DNA from: Candidatus Darwinimomas equi
GTDB taxonomy: Bacteria > Bacillota > Clostridia > Lachnospirales > Lachnospiraceae
DNA: 39,182 nt
Assembly (NCBI GenBank): GCA_018066045.1
Contig: JAGHSD010000051.1
Span: 1-39,182 of the forward strand
Direction: 5' to 3'
This document shows, piece by piece, positions 26,485 through 34,855 of this stretch; the stretch's first letter is position 1, and each line of letters opens with the position of its first letter. Under the pieces are notes generated by a model, which had not been told where the DNA came from, searched no databases, and was given only the letters and a program-made list of their open reading frames with translations. Both the position numbers and the translations under genes were made by a program.

Positions 26485-27573
26485 TTAATAATCCTGATTC
26501 TCCATATACTTCATGTATTTGCCAACCATAAGAGCTATCTTGAAGGTAATGGCATCATCAAATACCCTGAGATCAAGTCCCGTGGATTTCTGAAGTTTAT
26601 CTATACGATAAACCAGCGTATTGCGGTGAATATATAACTGCCTGGATGTTTCCGACACATTAAGTGAGTTCTCAAAGAACTTGTTGATTGTGGTTACGGT
26701 CTCCTCATCAAATTCATCCGGATTGCGTCCGTCAAATATCTCACGTATGAACATCTTGCAGAGAGGAAGCGGGAGCTGATATATCAGACGTCCTATTCCA
26801 AGCTTTGCATATCCTACTATCTCACGGTCTCCGTAGAAAATCTTTCCGACATCAAGAGCCATCTTAGCCTCTTTGTATGTACGCGATACTTCCTTGATCT
26901 CGTTTACTATGGTTCCGTATGCCACGCTGAGCTTTGTGACTCCGGCTTCATGAAGCGTATCCGATATCTCTTTTGCAATCTCATCCAGCTGTTCGGCATC
27001 CGCAGACGCATCCAGTTCCTTGACCACGATGGTATCATTTTCATCAACAGCGGTAACAAAGTCATGGTCCTTCTTCGGGAATAAGGTCATCAGAAGTTCG
27101 GGAACATTTGCCTCACTGTCTGAAGATGTTTCTGCGATAAAAACGCACCTGCGTACAGCCGTTTCGATATGAAGCTTCTTTGCTCTGTTATAGATGTCAA
27201 CAAGAAGCAGGTTATCAAGAAGCAGGTTTTTGATAAAGCTGTCCTGATCAAAACGCTCCTTGTATGCGATCAGCATGCTCTGAAGCTGGAATGCCGCCAT
27301 CTTTCCCACCATGTATATATCATCGGCGTTTCCGTCAACAACAAGCACATACTCTATACGGCGATCGTCAAATATTTTGAAATACTGCGCTTTTCCTATT
27401 GTCTGCGAATCCGCGTTCGAATCTAAAAACGCCTTGACCGAATCAAGATCTGCTCCGAACTGGTCTGATGTTGCTGCAAGAGCTCTTCCGTCCGAATCCG
27501 TGATACACATATCTACTCTGGTTATGTTTTTTAATCCGTCTAAAGTGTTTTGTAATATCTGTGTTGATATCAT
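26485..27573 (-). CDS. PucR/CdaR-like transcriptional regulator
   Basis: This 362-residue cytosolic protein has an N-terminal sensory region (about 1-135) and a GGDEF-like middle region typical of the CdaR/PucR group. A C-terminal PucR helix-turn-helix follows, recognisable from the NVSETSRQLYIHRNTLVYRIDKLQ segment at about 305-335. Family members respond to small metabolites such as diacids or purine breakdown products; the ligand here is not predictable. A 392-residue version from 27663 would run into the promoter and terminator. The ATG at 27573 has AAAGGAG six bases upstream. It is the first gene ahead of ftsEX, which is unexpected and hints that it regulates this operon (inferred). Confidence 0.88.
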   Translation of the reverse strand: MISTQILQNTLDGLKNITRVDMCITDSDGRALAATSDQFGADLDSVKAFLDSNADSQTIGKAQYFKIFDDRRIEYVLVVDGNADDIYMVGKMAAFQLQSMLIAYKERFDQDSFIKNLLLDNLLLVDIYNRAKKLHIETAVRRCVFIAETSSDSEANVPELLMTLFPKKDHDFVTAVDENDTIVVKELDASADAEQLDEIAKEISDTLHEAGVTKLSVAYGTIVNEIKEVSRTYKEAKMALDVGKIFYGDREIVGYAKLGIGRLIYQLPLPLCKMFIREIFDGRNPDEFDEETVTTINKFFENSLNVSETSRQLYIHRNTLVYRIDKLQKSTGLDLRVFDDAITFKIALMVGKYMKYMENQDY

Positions 27574-27634
27574 AAGCACTCCTTTCCCTTCCTGAACAGC
27601 GGATAATGTGAATATTTCACAAATTATTATGTCA

Positions 27635-27663
27635 ATTATAATGCAAATTGCCAATAAAAACAA
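27635..27663 (-). promoter_or_regulatory. promoter for the regulator-ftsEX operon
   Basis: A perfect TATAAT (27635-27640) lies 17 nt downstream of TTGTTT (27658-27663) on the minus strand. The -35 overlaps the T-run and first stem base of the apt terminator. A TTGACA shortly downstream is an alternative -35, but no -10 is correctly spaced from it. Confidence 0.6.
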
Positions 27664-27682
27664 GAGAGCATCCGCTCTCTTG
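27653..27682 (-). terminator. terminator after apt
   Basis: A perfect 9-bp stem (27674-27682 with 27661-27669) with a GGAT loop is followed on the minus strand by TTTTTATT (27653-27660). It lies about 48 nt past the apt stop codon. It is the first intrinsic terminator found downstream of the Tad locus. Confidence 0.9.
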
Positions 27683-27730
27683 CATAATAATTTCAGTCAA
27701 TATTGTCAAAAATTGGGCAAATTGTTGTTA

Positions 27731-28255
27731 TTATTTACCTTCATAACAGATAAGAGATTCCATATCATAGCCTTCAAGAGCCTTTCTTCCCTCAAGGCCG
27801 GCAAGTTCCATAACATAGACAAGCTTTACTATCTTTCCGCCGAGACGCTCGACAAGCTTAATATTGGCGAGACTTGTTCCTCCGGTAGCGATAAGGTCAT
27901 CAACTATAACGACTTTCTGTCCCGGGAGTATGGCATCCTTATGAATCTCAACCGTTGCCCTGCCATATTCGAGATCATAGCTCTCTTCTATAGTTTCGCG
28001 CGGGAGTTTCCCTTTCTTTCTGATCGGTATAAAAGGTTTATTCATAGCATATGCCACCGGAACTCCGAATATAAAGCCTCTTGATTCAGGACCCACCACC
28101 ACATCAAAGTCAACATCTTTGAGCTTCTCTATGATACCGTCAACGCTCATCTTCAGTCCTTCTGCACTCTGCAGTATACTGGTAACATCTCTGAAGATGA
28201 TACCCGGCTGCGGAAAATCAGGGATACTTACTACATAATCTTTAAAATCTGCCAT
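27731..28255 (-). CDS. apt: adenine phosphoribosyltransferase
   Basis: Apt converts adenine and PRPP to AMP, the adenine salvage step. The 174-residue protein shows the IPDFPQPGIIFRDVT start, GPESRGFIFG, and the PRPP-binding VVIVDDLIATGGT motif, all diagnostic. I chose the ATG at 28255, with a purine-rich AAGTGAG a few bases upstream. An in-frame ATG at 28270 overlapping the recJ stop would add five residues. The recJ-apt order is conserved in Firmicutes. The usual next gene, relA/rsh, does not follow here; a terminator does. Confidence 0.95.
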   Translation of the reverse strand: MADFKDYVVSIPDFPQPGIIFRDVTSILQSAEGLKMSVDGIIEKLKDVDFDVVVGPESRGFIFGVPVAYAMNKPFIPIRKKGKLPRETIEESYDLEYGRATVEIHKDAILPGQKVVIVDDLIATGGTSLANIKLVERLGGKIVKLVYVMELAGLEGRKALEGYDMESLICYEGK

Positions 28256-28260
28256 TTTTC

Positions 28261-30039
28261 TCACTTCCATGTTTTAATCTGAATATCGATGCTTCTTCTG
28301 CCGTTGAACAGATTAAGCTTCGGATAATATAATATATCAATTCTGTCTCTTTTAGCAAGTGCCGATAGGATTTCATCGGAATCTCCGAACTGAATTCCGT
28401 CCGCATTAAAGTATGCTGCATCCCGCAATTTAAACTTTACAAAATTCCTGTAATTGAGCACCGTTCTCGCCGAAAGCACCGTCACATTCTTCTGTGCAAA
28501 CACAGGTTTCTCGTTGCCCTGTCCGAACGGTTCAAGCCTTTCAAGCTGTTCAAAAAGATCAACCGTGGCATACTCCAGAGGAAGAGGCACGTCTATCCAT
28601 ACCTTCCTGACGAAATCATCTTCGGTAAGCCCGGATTCTTTATTCAGCCTCTCCCTCAGAATATCCAGATTATCAAGCTTCATGGAAATGCCCGCCGCAA
28701 GCTTATGTCCTCCGAATTTATCAAACAGTTCGGAAACCTCCGACAGTTTTTCGTACATATTGTATTTTTCTATCGAACGCGCCGAGCCCTTGATCAGTCC
28801 CGGTCCGGAATTAGTGAAGACTATCGCCGGGTGATTGTAGTATTCCTTGATCCTGCCGGCTATGATCCCTGCGATGGATTCATGACAGTCCGGAAGGTAT
28901 ACCACTTTGACATCATCCTCCGGAAATCTGTCTTCGACCTGACGCACTGCCATATCCGCATACTCTTCCGTAAGAAGCTTGCGTTCATCATTCAATTCTT
29001 TAAGATGATCTGCAAGTTCCTCAGCCTTTTTCTCATCATCGGCCATGAACAGCTCCATTGCTATATCCGCCGTCTCCAGCCGTCCTCCCGCATTGATACA
29101 CGGTCCGAGGATAAATCCTATGGCATATGCATTTATCCCGCCCGGGGGCAGAAGGCACGCATCTTTTAAGGCATTGAGCCCGATGTTGTCCGTAGTCTTC
29201 AGTTTCTCAAGACCTTCTTTAACAATTATCCTGTTTTCATCCCTCAGGGGCATCACATCCCCGACAGTCGCTATAGCCGCAAATTCCAGCAGCCGCTTCC
29301 ATTCTTCCATGGGTATGCCGGCATTTTCATATAAAACCTTTACAAGTTTAAATGCCACCATGGCTCCGCATATATCCGTGAACGGGTACGGATCTCCGGG
29401 CTGTTTCGGATCAACTATGGCATCCGCCCCGGGAAGCTGCTCCGGCACTTCATGATGATCCGTAATAACTACGTTCATGCCGTACTGCATTGCAAGCTCG
29501 CACGCTTCATGCGCGGATATTCCGTTATCACAGGTGATGATCAGATCGACTCCTTCAAACTGTGCTTCCTTGATAATAGCTGTATTTATCCCGTACCCGT
29601 CCTTTATACGGTCCGGTATAGCATAGCTTACATCGGCCCCGAGTTTCTTTAATGCCGATACAAGAATATACGTTGAACACACACCGTCAATATCATAGTC
29701 TCCGACTACTCTGATCTTTTTGCCCTCATCTATGGCTCCGGCTATGATATCGGCAGCCAGTTCCATATCGTTCATCAGCCTGCCGTCGTGAATATCATTC
29801 AGAGTACCGTTAAGAAAGAGGTCAAATCCGTCTTCCGGTATGCCTCTGTTTATCATGATTCTGGCAATCACGGGTGATATTCCATATTTCGCCCCGAGTG
29901 AGTTGAAATCCGCTTTCTTCCCGTATACATACCATTTCTGATTGTCAATAGAGCCGTTCAAAAGTATTGTAATAATCTCCCGTGTAATATATAAGCCCGT
30001 CGTTACTGTATAATGTGTCCATTGTAACACATTATTCAT
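28261..30039 (-). CDS. recJ: single-strand-specific 5'-3' exonuclease RecJ
   Basis: RecJ degrades single-stranded DNA 5' to 3' in recombination and mismatch repair. The 592-residue protein has the DHH-family motifs DYDIDG at 114-119, a CDNG aspartate near 170, and DHH at 194-196. The DHHA1 motif (GGHKLAAG near 440) and an OB-like C-terminal part follow. The annotated ATG overlaps the stop of the DUF6382 gene (TAATG). It gives about 33 more N-terminal residues than family proteins, which begin near KWYVYGKK, so the true start may be further in. A perfect 9-bp palindrome lies directly after this first ATG. At 592 residues it is at the short end of the Firmicutes range. Confidence 0.93.
   Translation of the reverse strand: MNNVLQWTHYTVTTGLYITREIITILLNGSIDNQKWYVYGKKADFNSLGAKYGISPVIARIMINRGIPEDGFDLFLNGTLNDIHDGRLMNDMELAADIIAGAIDEGKKIRVVGDYDIDGVCSTYILVSALKKLGADVSYAIPDRIKDGYGINTAIIKEAQFEGVDLIITCDNGISAHEACELAMQYGMNVVITDHHEVPEQLPGADAIVDPKQPGDPYPFTDICGAMVAFKLVKVLYENAGIPMEEWKRLLEFAAIATVGDVMPLRDENRIIVKEGLEKLKTTDNIGLNALKDACLLPPGGINAYAIGFILGPCINAGGRLETADIAMELFMADDEKKAEELADHLKELNDERKLLTEEYADMAVRQVEDRFPEDDVKVVYLPDCHESIAGIIAGRIKEYYNHPAIVFTNSGPGLIKGSARSIEKYNMYEKLSEVSELFDKFGGHKLAAGISMKLDNLDILRERLNKESGLTEDDFVRKVWIDVPLPLEYATVDLFEQLERLEPFGQGNEKPVFAQKNVTVLSARTVLNYRNFVKFKLRDAAYFNADGIQFGDSDEILSALAKRDRIDILYYPKLNLFNGRRSIDIQIKTWK
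30010..30035. repeat. 9-bp perfect inverted repeat at the recJ start
   Basis: ATAATGTGT (30010-30018) and ACACATTAT (30027-30035) are perfect complements around an 8-nt centre. It begins two bases past the assigned recJ ATG. As RNA it could form a weak hairpin near the initiation site; as DNA it resembles an operator. No T-run follows. Confidence 0.5.
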
Positions 30040-30818
30040 TATCTAAGAAACCCTAAACCCTTTTTCTTCTTTGTGTTGTTTTCTTCATCCTGTTTTTTGT
30101 TTCTCATCCCGAAATGATACTTTTTCGGATCGGCATTCAGTGAAGTATACAGTTCATCCATATCTCCTGCCGTCCGGCTGTCTTCATCATCAACTCCCGA
30201 TACCGAGATGACTTCTAAATTATCATCTTTATACTGTACGGTTTCCCTGACTGAAGAATCTGATTCTTTTATCTTTCCTTTCTCTGTGTCCATTGTATTG
30301 CGGTTAACTATGTCCACCAGATCCTCCATACCGTATGTACTCTTCATACTCATCTGATAAAGCGAATAAATCGAAACGACAGCGGAACGGTCGGTACTGT
30401 CAACCATACCCAACAGATCCTGCAGCAGTGATGACAACCCCGCCGAAAATTTCTTTCCGTGTCCCGGGCAGCAGCAGAATACCGGCTCCAGCCTGTCTCC
30501 TGAAATATACATATATTTTCTGTCAATAATCAGATCATCTGCATCCAGCAGATAGTTCTCTAAATTTCTTACGGTACGGCTGATACTGAGTATCAGAGCT
30601 CTTATGTCATCCATCTGCAGGGTACGTGAGCCCACAATCGAATCAAAAGTTTCCATTGAGGATATATCATAATACAGTCTTCTGCTGTCATCCTGTTCCC
30701 TGATTTCAAGCCGCAGAAGTCCCCTGATCCTGTTCGCCTCAAGCATCCTGAGTTTATATCCTATCTCGCCGCAGTCGATGACCAGATAGTTATCCTCTAT
30801 TCTTAAATCATTATTCAT
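30039..30818 (-). CDS. DUF6382-type cytosolic protein of the Tad locus, without FHA domain
   Basis: This 259-residue soluble protein resembles the DUF6382 family found at the end of Tad pilus loci in Lachnospiraceae, where it is often fused to a C-terminal FHA phosphopeptide-binding domain. Here only the N-terminal module (about 1-175) is present. It includes YLVIDCGEIGYKLRML, the RRLYYDISS and LQDLLGMVDSTD segments and a CCCPGHGKK cluster. A charged tail follows, ending in a Lys-rich segment. No membrane segment is visible. It overlaps the preceding TadE gene by 8 nt and recJ by 1 nt. Function is unknown. The family name is from memory and should be confirmed by a profile search. Confidence 0.75.
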   Translation of the reverse strand: MNNDLRIEDNYLVIDCGEIGYKLRMLEANRIRGLLRLEIREQDDSRRLYYDISSMETFDSIVGSRTLQMDDIRALILSISRTVRNLENYLLDADDLIIDRKYMYISGDRLEPVFCCCPGHGKKFSAGLSSLLQDLLGMVDSTDRSAVVSIYSLYQMSMKSTYGMEDLVDIVNRNTMDTEKGKIKESDSSVRETVQYKDDNLEVISVSGVDDEDSRTAGDMDELYTSLNADPKKYHFGMRNKKQDEENNTKKKKGLGFLR

Positions 30819-31227
30819 CCTCAGTTCCTTCTTTCAGATTATCCGTAAAATCTTCAATAACAGAAGTAAGTCTCATATAGTTTTCTGTATCAGCAACCGG
30901 AGCCGTGAACGTTCTTTCATCAAATTCTGCTGCAGCATTGTCTGACAGATCGTTTTTGGAAACATATACCGGCTTTCCGTAAAACCTTCCCACAGTATGC
31001 AGCCTTTTTTCAACACTTTCCTCAATGCTATCTATACTGCTGTTTCCCGACTTCCATTTTTCTTCCAGATATGCCGCCCTCACTGCTGCCTCGTTCGCAA
31101 CATAATTTCCGAAAATATTATCACGGCACTGATATGCAAACATGATCATGGTCACAAGGCAAAGAAAGATGACGGACAGCACAAGAGTCGCTTCTACCGT
31201 AAAGCTTGCTTTCATCTGACAGTTCAT
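30811..31227 (-). CDS. TadE-like minor pseudopilin
   Basis: The 138-residue product starts with a short charged leader and KASFTVEATLVLSVIFL, a prepilin-like hydrophobic helix with Glu at +5 if cut before Ser8. This is the class seen in TadE/TadF pseudopilins, which help assemble the Flp pilus. The remainder is extracytoplasmic and charged, with no recognisable domain. It lies between the prepilin peptidase and the DUF6382 gene and overlaps the latter by 8 nt. The S-x-T-x-E-A pattern matches that of the larger TadE-like protein at 31696. Confidence 0.82.
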   Translation of the reverse strand: MNCQMKASFTVEATLVLSVIFLCLVTMIMFAYQCRDNIFGNYVANEAAVRAAYLEEKWKSGNSSIDSIEESVEKRLHTVGRFYGKPVYVSKNDLSDNAAAEFDERTFTAPVADTENYMRLTSVIEDFTDNLKEGTEDE

Positions 31228-31240
31228 TGCATCAATACCT

Positions 31241-31696
31241 CTATACTATAAACATCACTCCGAATGCCACCGGAAGGGCTATCGGAAGAAGCGGAAGTGT
31301 GCATCCGCGTATCTTCCGGTTTTTAAAGAACCTTACGGCACATACCACCAGCGAGATAAATGCCCCGAGGATCATCGCCCCGCCGATAAGGAGGATGTTT
31401 CTGCAGCCTAAAACCAACGCAGTGGCAGTAAAGAACATGGCGTCACCATACCCCAACTGCTGACGGGTCAGGATCGCTATCAGCCACATTACTGCCGCCG
31501 ACAAAAGGCCCAGCCCTATCCTGCCCCACAGGATCTCTTTTCCTGTTACAGCCATCCATATATAACCGGCTATCGTTAATATGAACATGGCAATAAACCA
31601 TCTTATATTCACTGTGCCCTTTCTGAAATCGCTGGCGGCACAGACGATTACAAATATCGCAAAAAGCATTTTTCCGTACATAAAATCTATAAGCAT
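31241..31696 (-). CDS. tadV: prepilin peptidase, A24 family (TadV/CpaA)
   Basis: This inner-membrane aspartate protease would remove the leader of the Flp pilin and TadE-like proteins. The 151-residue protein is almost all membrane segments (about five or six). It carries the two catalytic aspartates in the expected settings: Asp23 in AASDFRKG and Asp85 in GYGDAMF (the GxGD motif). The long N-terminal methylase domain of PilD is absent, which is normal for TadV/CpaA. It shares one base with the stop of the 31696 gene and is central in the pilus locus. Confidence 0.92.
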   Translation of the reverse strand: MLIDFMYGKMLFAIFVIVCAASDFRKGTVNIRWFIAMFILTIAGYIWMAVTGKEILWGRIGLGLLSAAVMWLIAILTRQQLGYGDAMFFTATALVLGCRNILLIGGAMILGAFISLVVCAVRFFKNRKIRGCTLPLLPIALPVAFGVMFIV

Positions 31697-32619
31697 TATT
31701 TTCCTCCGTAATTACCGCAATAACTGCAGCATCCTAAGTGCTCCACCGTCGATTTCTTCACAGCCTGCGGAAATGCCTGCATCGCCGTGCAGTGCACATC
31801 CGTATGGAATTTCCCGCCTTCCGGTGTCACATATACCTGCTGACCCGGAACGGCAGCTCTCCCGCATCTGTCGCATGGTGTTCTGCCTTCCGCTCTTCCG
31901 TTTCCGTTCACAGTTACTGTACTCCAACTGTTTGACAGATAATGACAGCTTGGGGAAAGATGATATCTGGTGGGATTCTTTCCTATGTATACGATTTCAT
32001 CATCTTCGGCTTCCGCATCACCGGCATGGCTCCCTCCGCTTCCGTCTTTTCCCGTCCATGCCCTGCGTGCCGCGACCGTCTCCTGTGTAAGAGTTCCCAG
32101 TCTTAATACCGGAAAGGGAAGTTTGTATTCATAATCAAGTTTTACAACTATCATATCGTTCTCCCTCATAAATTCACTGTCTAAAAAGTTTATGATATTC
32201 AGTCCCCGGTCATCGACCTGCTGTCCTGCTCTTGCAGCGGCAAAGGCTCCGAGTGCGGCATCCGTAGCCAGATTCATGTATTCATCAGCCTCTCCGCCTT
32301 TATCCTCCTGTTTACCCTCCCGTATCTCATTCACCGTATACATGTATCTGCTGACATCCGTTACTACAGATTCAGCCGCTATCTGCATCTGCCGGTCCGC
32401 ATCCATGATTCGCAGCGGAATCATCAGGATAATCATGGAAAACAGTATAAGAGGCAGACCAAGCGCAGCTTCTATCGTTAATGAGGCATTCAGACACACT
32501 CTCTTATCTTTTTCAATGATGCCACAGACATGCGCTTGGAGAGGCGTACTTGTTTTTTGGAATTTTGTATTGAGTTTTGTAAAAAGAGACAGATAAGAGA
32601 GCATGTCCGAAAACCCCAT
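31696..32619 (-). CDS. TadE-like protein with two C-terminal His-Cys-Cys-Cys modules
   Basis: The 307-residue protein has a 45-residue N-terminal leader, then a pseudopilin-like helix with the pattern S-x-T-x-E (Ser46-Glu50) and hydrophobic 51-70. An extracytoplasmic region follows (about 75-205). The C-terminus holds two tandem modules with H-x4-C and C-x2-C pairs: His220, Cys225, Cys249, Cys252; and His272, Cys277, Cys298, Cys301. Each begins with a VY strand. These look like small zinc-binding ribbons. It follows the DUF5702 gene and precedes the prepilin peptidase. The start at 32619 has no strong ribosome-binding site, and an ATG at 32604 is possible. The role of the modules is unknown. 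Confidence 0.8.
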   Translation of the reverse strand: MGFSDMLSYLSLFTKLNTKFQKTSTPLQAHVCGIIEKDKRVCLNASLTIEAALGLPLILFSMIILMIPLRIMDADRQMQIAAESVVTDVSRYMYTVNEIREGKQEDKGGEADEYMNLATDAALGAFAAARAGQQVDDRGLNIINFLDSEFMRENDMIVVKLDYEYKLPFPVLRLGTLTQETVAARRAWTGKDGSGGSHAGDAEAEDDEIVYIGKNPTRYHLSPSCHYLSNSWSTVTVNGNGRAEGRTPCDRCGRAAVPGQQVYVTPEGGKFHTDVHCTAMQAFPQAVKKSTVEHLGCCSYCGNYGGK

Positions 32620-32632
32620 TAACTCATATTCA

Positions 32633-34612
32633 TCAATATGCCTTTACGGCATTGGTCTTTATCGTAAAATCGCGCGCCAGACCCATAGTTTCACCTGATA
32701 TCATCGGTATGGAAGTAAACAGATGTTTAACCGCGGCAGTAAATTCCATATCTGTTCCGTATACACAGTTCTTCATCTCAAAATCCTCATCATTTATTTC
32801 TGTATTAACCTGCATGATATCCATCATCCTGTAATTCCGTATTTCAGAGAAAAGCAGAAGGATAATGAACTTCAGATAATTCTCATAATCAAGTCCCCTG
32901 TCGTCACCCGAATCCGGTCCGGACAGATGTCTGCTCTCTCCCCAGTTCAGAATAGAAGAAACATCAAGTTTCCATTCCAAAGGCTGTTTGACCAGAGAAA
33001 CTCTGTTACCTTTAAGAAGAGCCCTGCAGTCAGTAACGGATTCCGCACCCGCCCATACACCGATGATAAGACATTCAACCACCGGAACCAGCGCGGTAAG
33101 CGTACCTCCGCTTGCACCTATTACTATCTCTTCAGCCAGATGCCTTGCCTGTGCCCTCTTATTACCGTCACGCATTATGCTCAGATAATTCATGCCTTCA
33201 CGTATGGCAAATACCTTTCCGGCGGCAGAAGAAAGATTGTCCCTGTCATTTGTTTTTCCTGCACAGATATACTCCATCTCATATCTGACAGGGCCCTCTG
33301 TATCATCCGTAAACTCTGAAAAATACCTCGCAGCATACTCTGCAATCAGCACATTCTCAATAACTGTACGATATTCCGTGGTTCTATCTGTCCCCGTACA
33401 TGTAAGCGACGGTGCTCCGCTCATATCAATATCAGCATTGCTCACGCTCCGGCCTTCGGGAACGATGAGTGCCAGAAGGCCGTCTCCTGCCGCGCTTCCC
33501 AAAAGATCCTTCGCGCTTTCAATAAAACCTTTTTCTTTTTCGTCCGCAACTCCGAATTCAAAATCAAGGTCAGGAATATTTATTGATGCAAATGCATCCG
33601 CAAGCTCATACCACAGGTCCCTGATCTCGCTGTAATCATAATCTTCATCATCTTCAATTGCCGCCTCATACTCTTCAATCATATCTGCGGCCTCTTTACT
33701 TCTTCTGACCGCTTCTATGTTATCGATGGTTACTGAATAAATCTCTTCGACCTGCGTTCTCCGGTTTTTCTCTTCGGCAGAATATCCAAGATAATCATCC
33801 TTTACGGATCTGATGATTTCTTTTCCTTCATCGCTGTTTATATCCGCATATGCGGAAGCATGGTTTTCATCTACCTCATTCAAGGCTTTTTCAAGTTCAT
33901 AAGAACCGTCCTCGTAAACGCATACCAGTCCACCATCACCGCCTTTTCCCGTGACCTTTTCTATCTCATTTATCATCTGATCCGCGTAGCGCTGAAAACT
34001 TCCGTTGGAACCGCTATGAAGTGCCGAGACAGCTTTGCCCTGAACTTCCTTCTGTCTGTTCAATGACTTGTTTATATCCATCAGAGCCTGTTCAACCTTA
34101 AGTGCCTCTTTGGATTTCTCCGCATAATCAGCCGTGATTTCTTCCATAGCCTCAGCTTCTTTCAGATCTTTCCACAGATCATCCAGTTCCTCCGCCGCAC
34201 TCACATCAAAGAGTTCCTCTGCAAGGCCGTAATTCATATAATCAATAATTTCCTGTTCCAGCCACTCTCCTCCGGTATCCGTCAGATAAGAGATCTTGTT
34301 GATACCGGCCGTAACTTCATCCATACCCATCCAGCTCTTTACTTTTATGTACGGATCTATATATTTCATCGCAGAGTTTTCGGCCTCTGTCATATCCTCA
34401 CACTCATATGCCAGGATTCTGTATCTGTCCCACAGTCCGTTATGATATTCGGAAAACAACGAATCCATAGCCGATCCCGCTGCCGTCTCAAGATGGAACT
34501 TCAGGCCTGCAGTACGAGCCGATTCAACCAAAGTCAGGACAAGCGCGGATACGCACACAAAAATCAACGCAAGAAATACGGTTATGGTTCCCCTCAATGG
34601 CTTCATATACAT
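32633..34612 (-). CDS. DUF5702-type large extracytoplasmic protein of the Tad locus
   Basis: This 659-residue protein begins with LRGTITVFLALIFVCVSALVL, a TadG-like N-terminal membrane helix (about 8-30) with the ITVFLALIF pattern of DUF5702. A long extracytoplasmic region follows, with coiled-coil-like Glu/Lys-rich helices (about 140-330) and a more globular C-terminal half containing hydrophobic segments near 500-530 and 575-595. The LVESARTAG stretch right after the helix is a family mark. It sits between the pilin and the large TadE-like gene. It probably takes part in pilus assembly or anchoring at the cell surface; this is inferred from location. Two near-adjacent ATGs (34612, 34606) are possible starts. 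Confidence 0.82.
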   Translation of the reverse strand: MYMKPLRGTITVFLALIFVCVSALVLTLVESARTAGLKFHLETAAGSAMDSLFSEYHNGLWDRYRILAYECEDMTEAENSAMKYIDPYIKVKSWMGMDEVTAGINKISYLTDTGGEWLEQEIIDYMNYGLAEELFDVSAAEELDDLWKDLKEAEAMEEITADYAEKSKEALKVEQALMDINKSLNRQKEVQGKAVSALHSGSNGSFQRYADQMINEIEKVTGKGGDGGLVCVYEDGSYELEKALNEVDENHASAYADINSDEGKEIIRSVKDDYLGYSAEEKNRRTQVEEIYSVTIDNIEAVRRSKEAADMIEEYEAAIEDDEDYDYSEIRDLWYELADAFASINIPDLDFEFGVADEKEKGFIESAKDLLGSAAGDGLLALIVPEGRSVSNADIDMSGAPSLTCTGTDRTTEYRTVIENVLIAEYAARYFSEFTDDTEGPVRYEMEYICAGKTNDRDNLSSAAGKVFAIREGMNYLSIMRDGNKRAQARHLAEEIVIGASGGTLTALVPVVECLIIGVWAGAESVTDCRALLKGNRVSLVKQPLEWKLDVSSILNWGESRHLSGPDSGDDRGLDYENYLKFIILLLFSEIRNYRMMDIMQVNTEINDEDFEMKNCVYGTDMEFTAAVKHLFTSIPMISGETMGLARDFTIKTNAVKAY

Positions 34613-34615
34613 TTC

Positions 34616-34831
34616 TTATGACGTATATACGTTTTCCGCAGCACCCTGAATCTGATCCATAATATTCCCCAGCAGCTTCGTAATCCTGCCCTTGAAAACA
34701 ATAACCAGCCCGATCAGCACGACTAAAATCAGAACGACTTCGATAGTTCCCATGCCGCTCTCGTCCGCGAATTTTTCCCTGATTTTCGGTATCCATCCGT
34801 ATCTGATATTGAAAAAAACTGTTCTAAACAT
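34616..34831 (-). CDS. flp: Flp-type type IVb pilin
   Basis: The 71-residue protein is the likely major pilin. It has a 26-residue basic leader, a predicted prepilin cleavage after Gly26 (SG/MGTIE) leaving Glu31 at mature position +5, then an uninterrupted hydrophobic helix (about 32-47) and a short polar tail. This matches the Flp1-like family, whose mature pilins are only 45-60 residues. It lies between tadC and the DUF5702 gene. Only one pilin gene is present in the window, and the prepilin peptidase is encoded nearby. Confidence 0.9.
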   Translation of the reverse strand: MFRTVFFNIRYGWIPKIREKFADESGMGTIEVVLILVVLIGLVIVFKGRITKLLGNIMDQIQGAAENVYTS

Positions 34832-34855
34832 AATTGCCTCCTTATATTTCTATAT

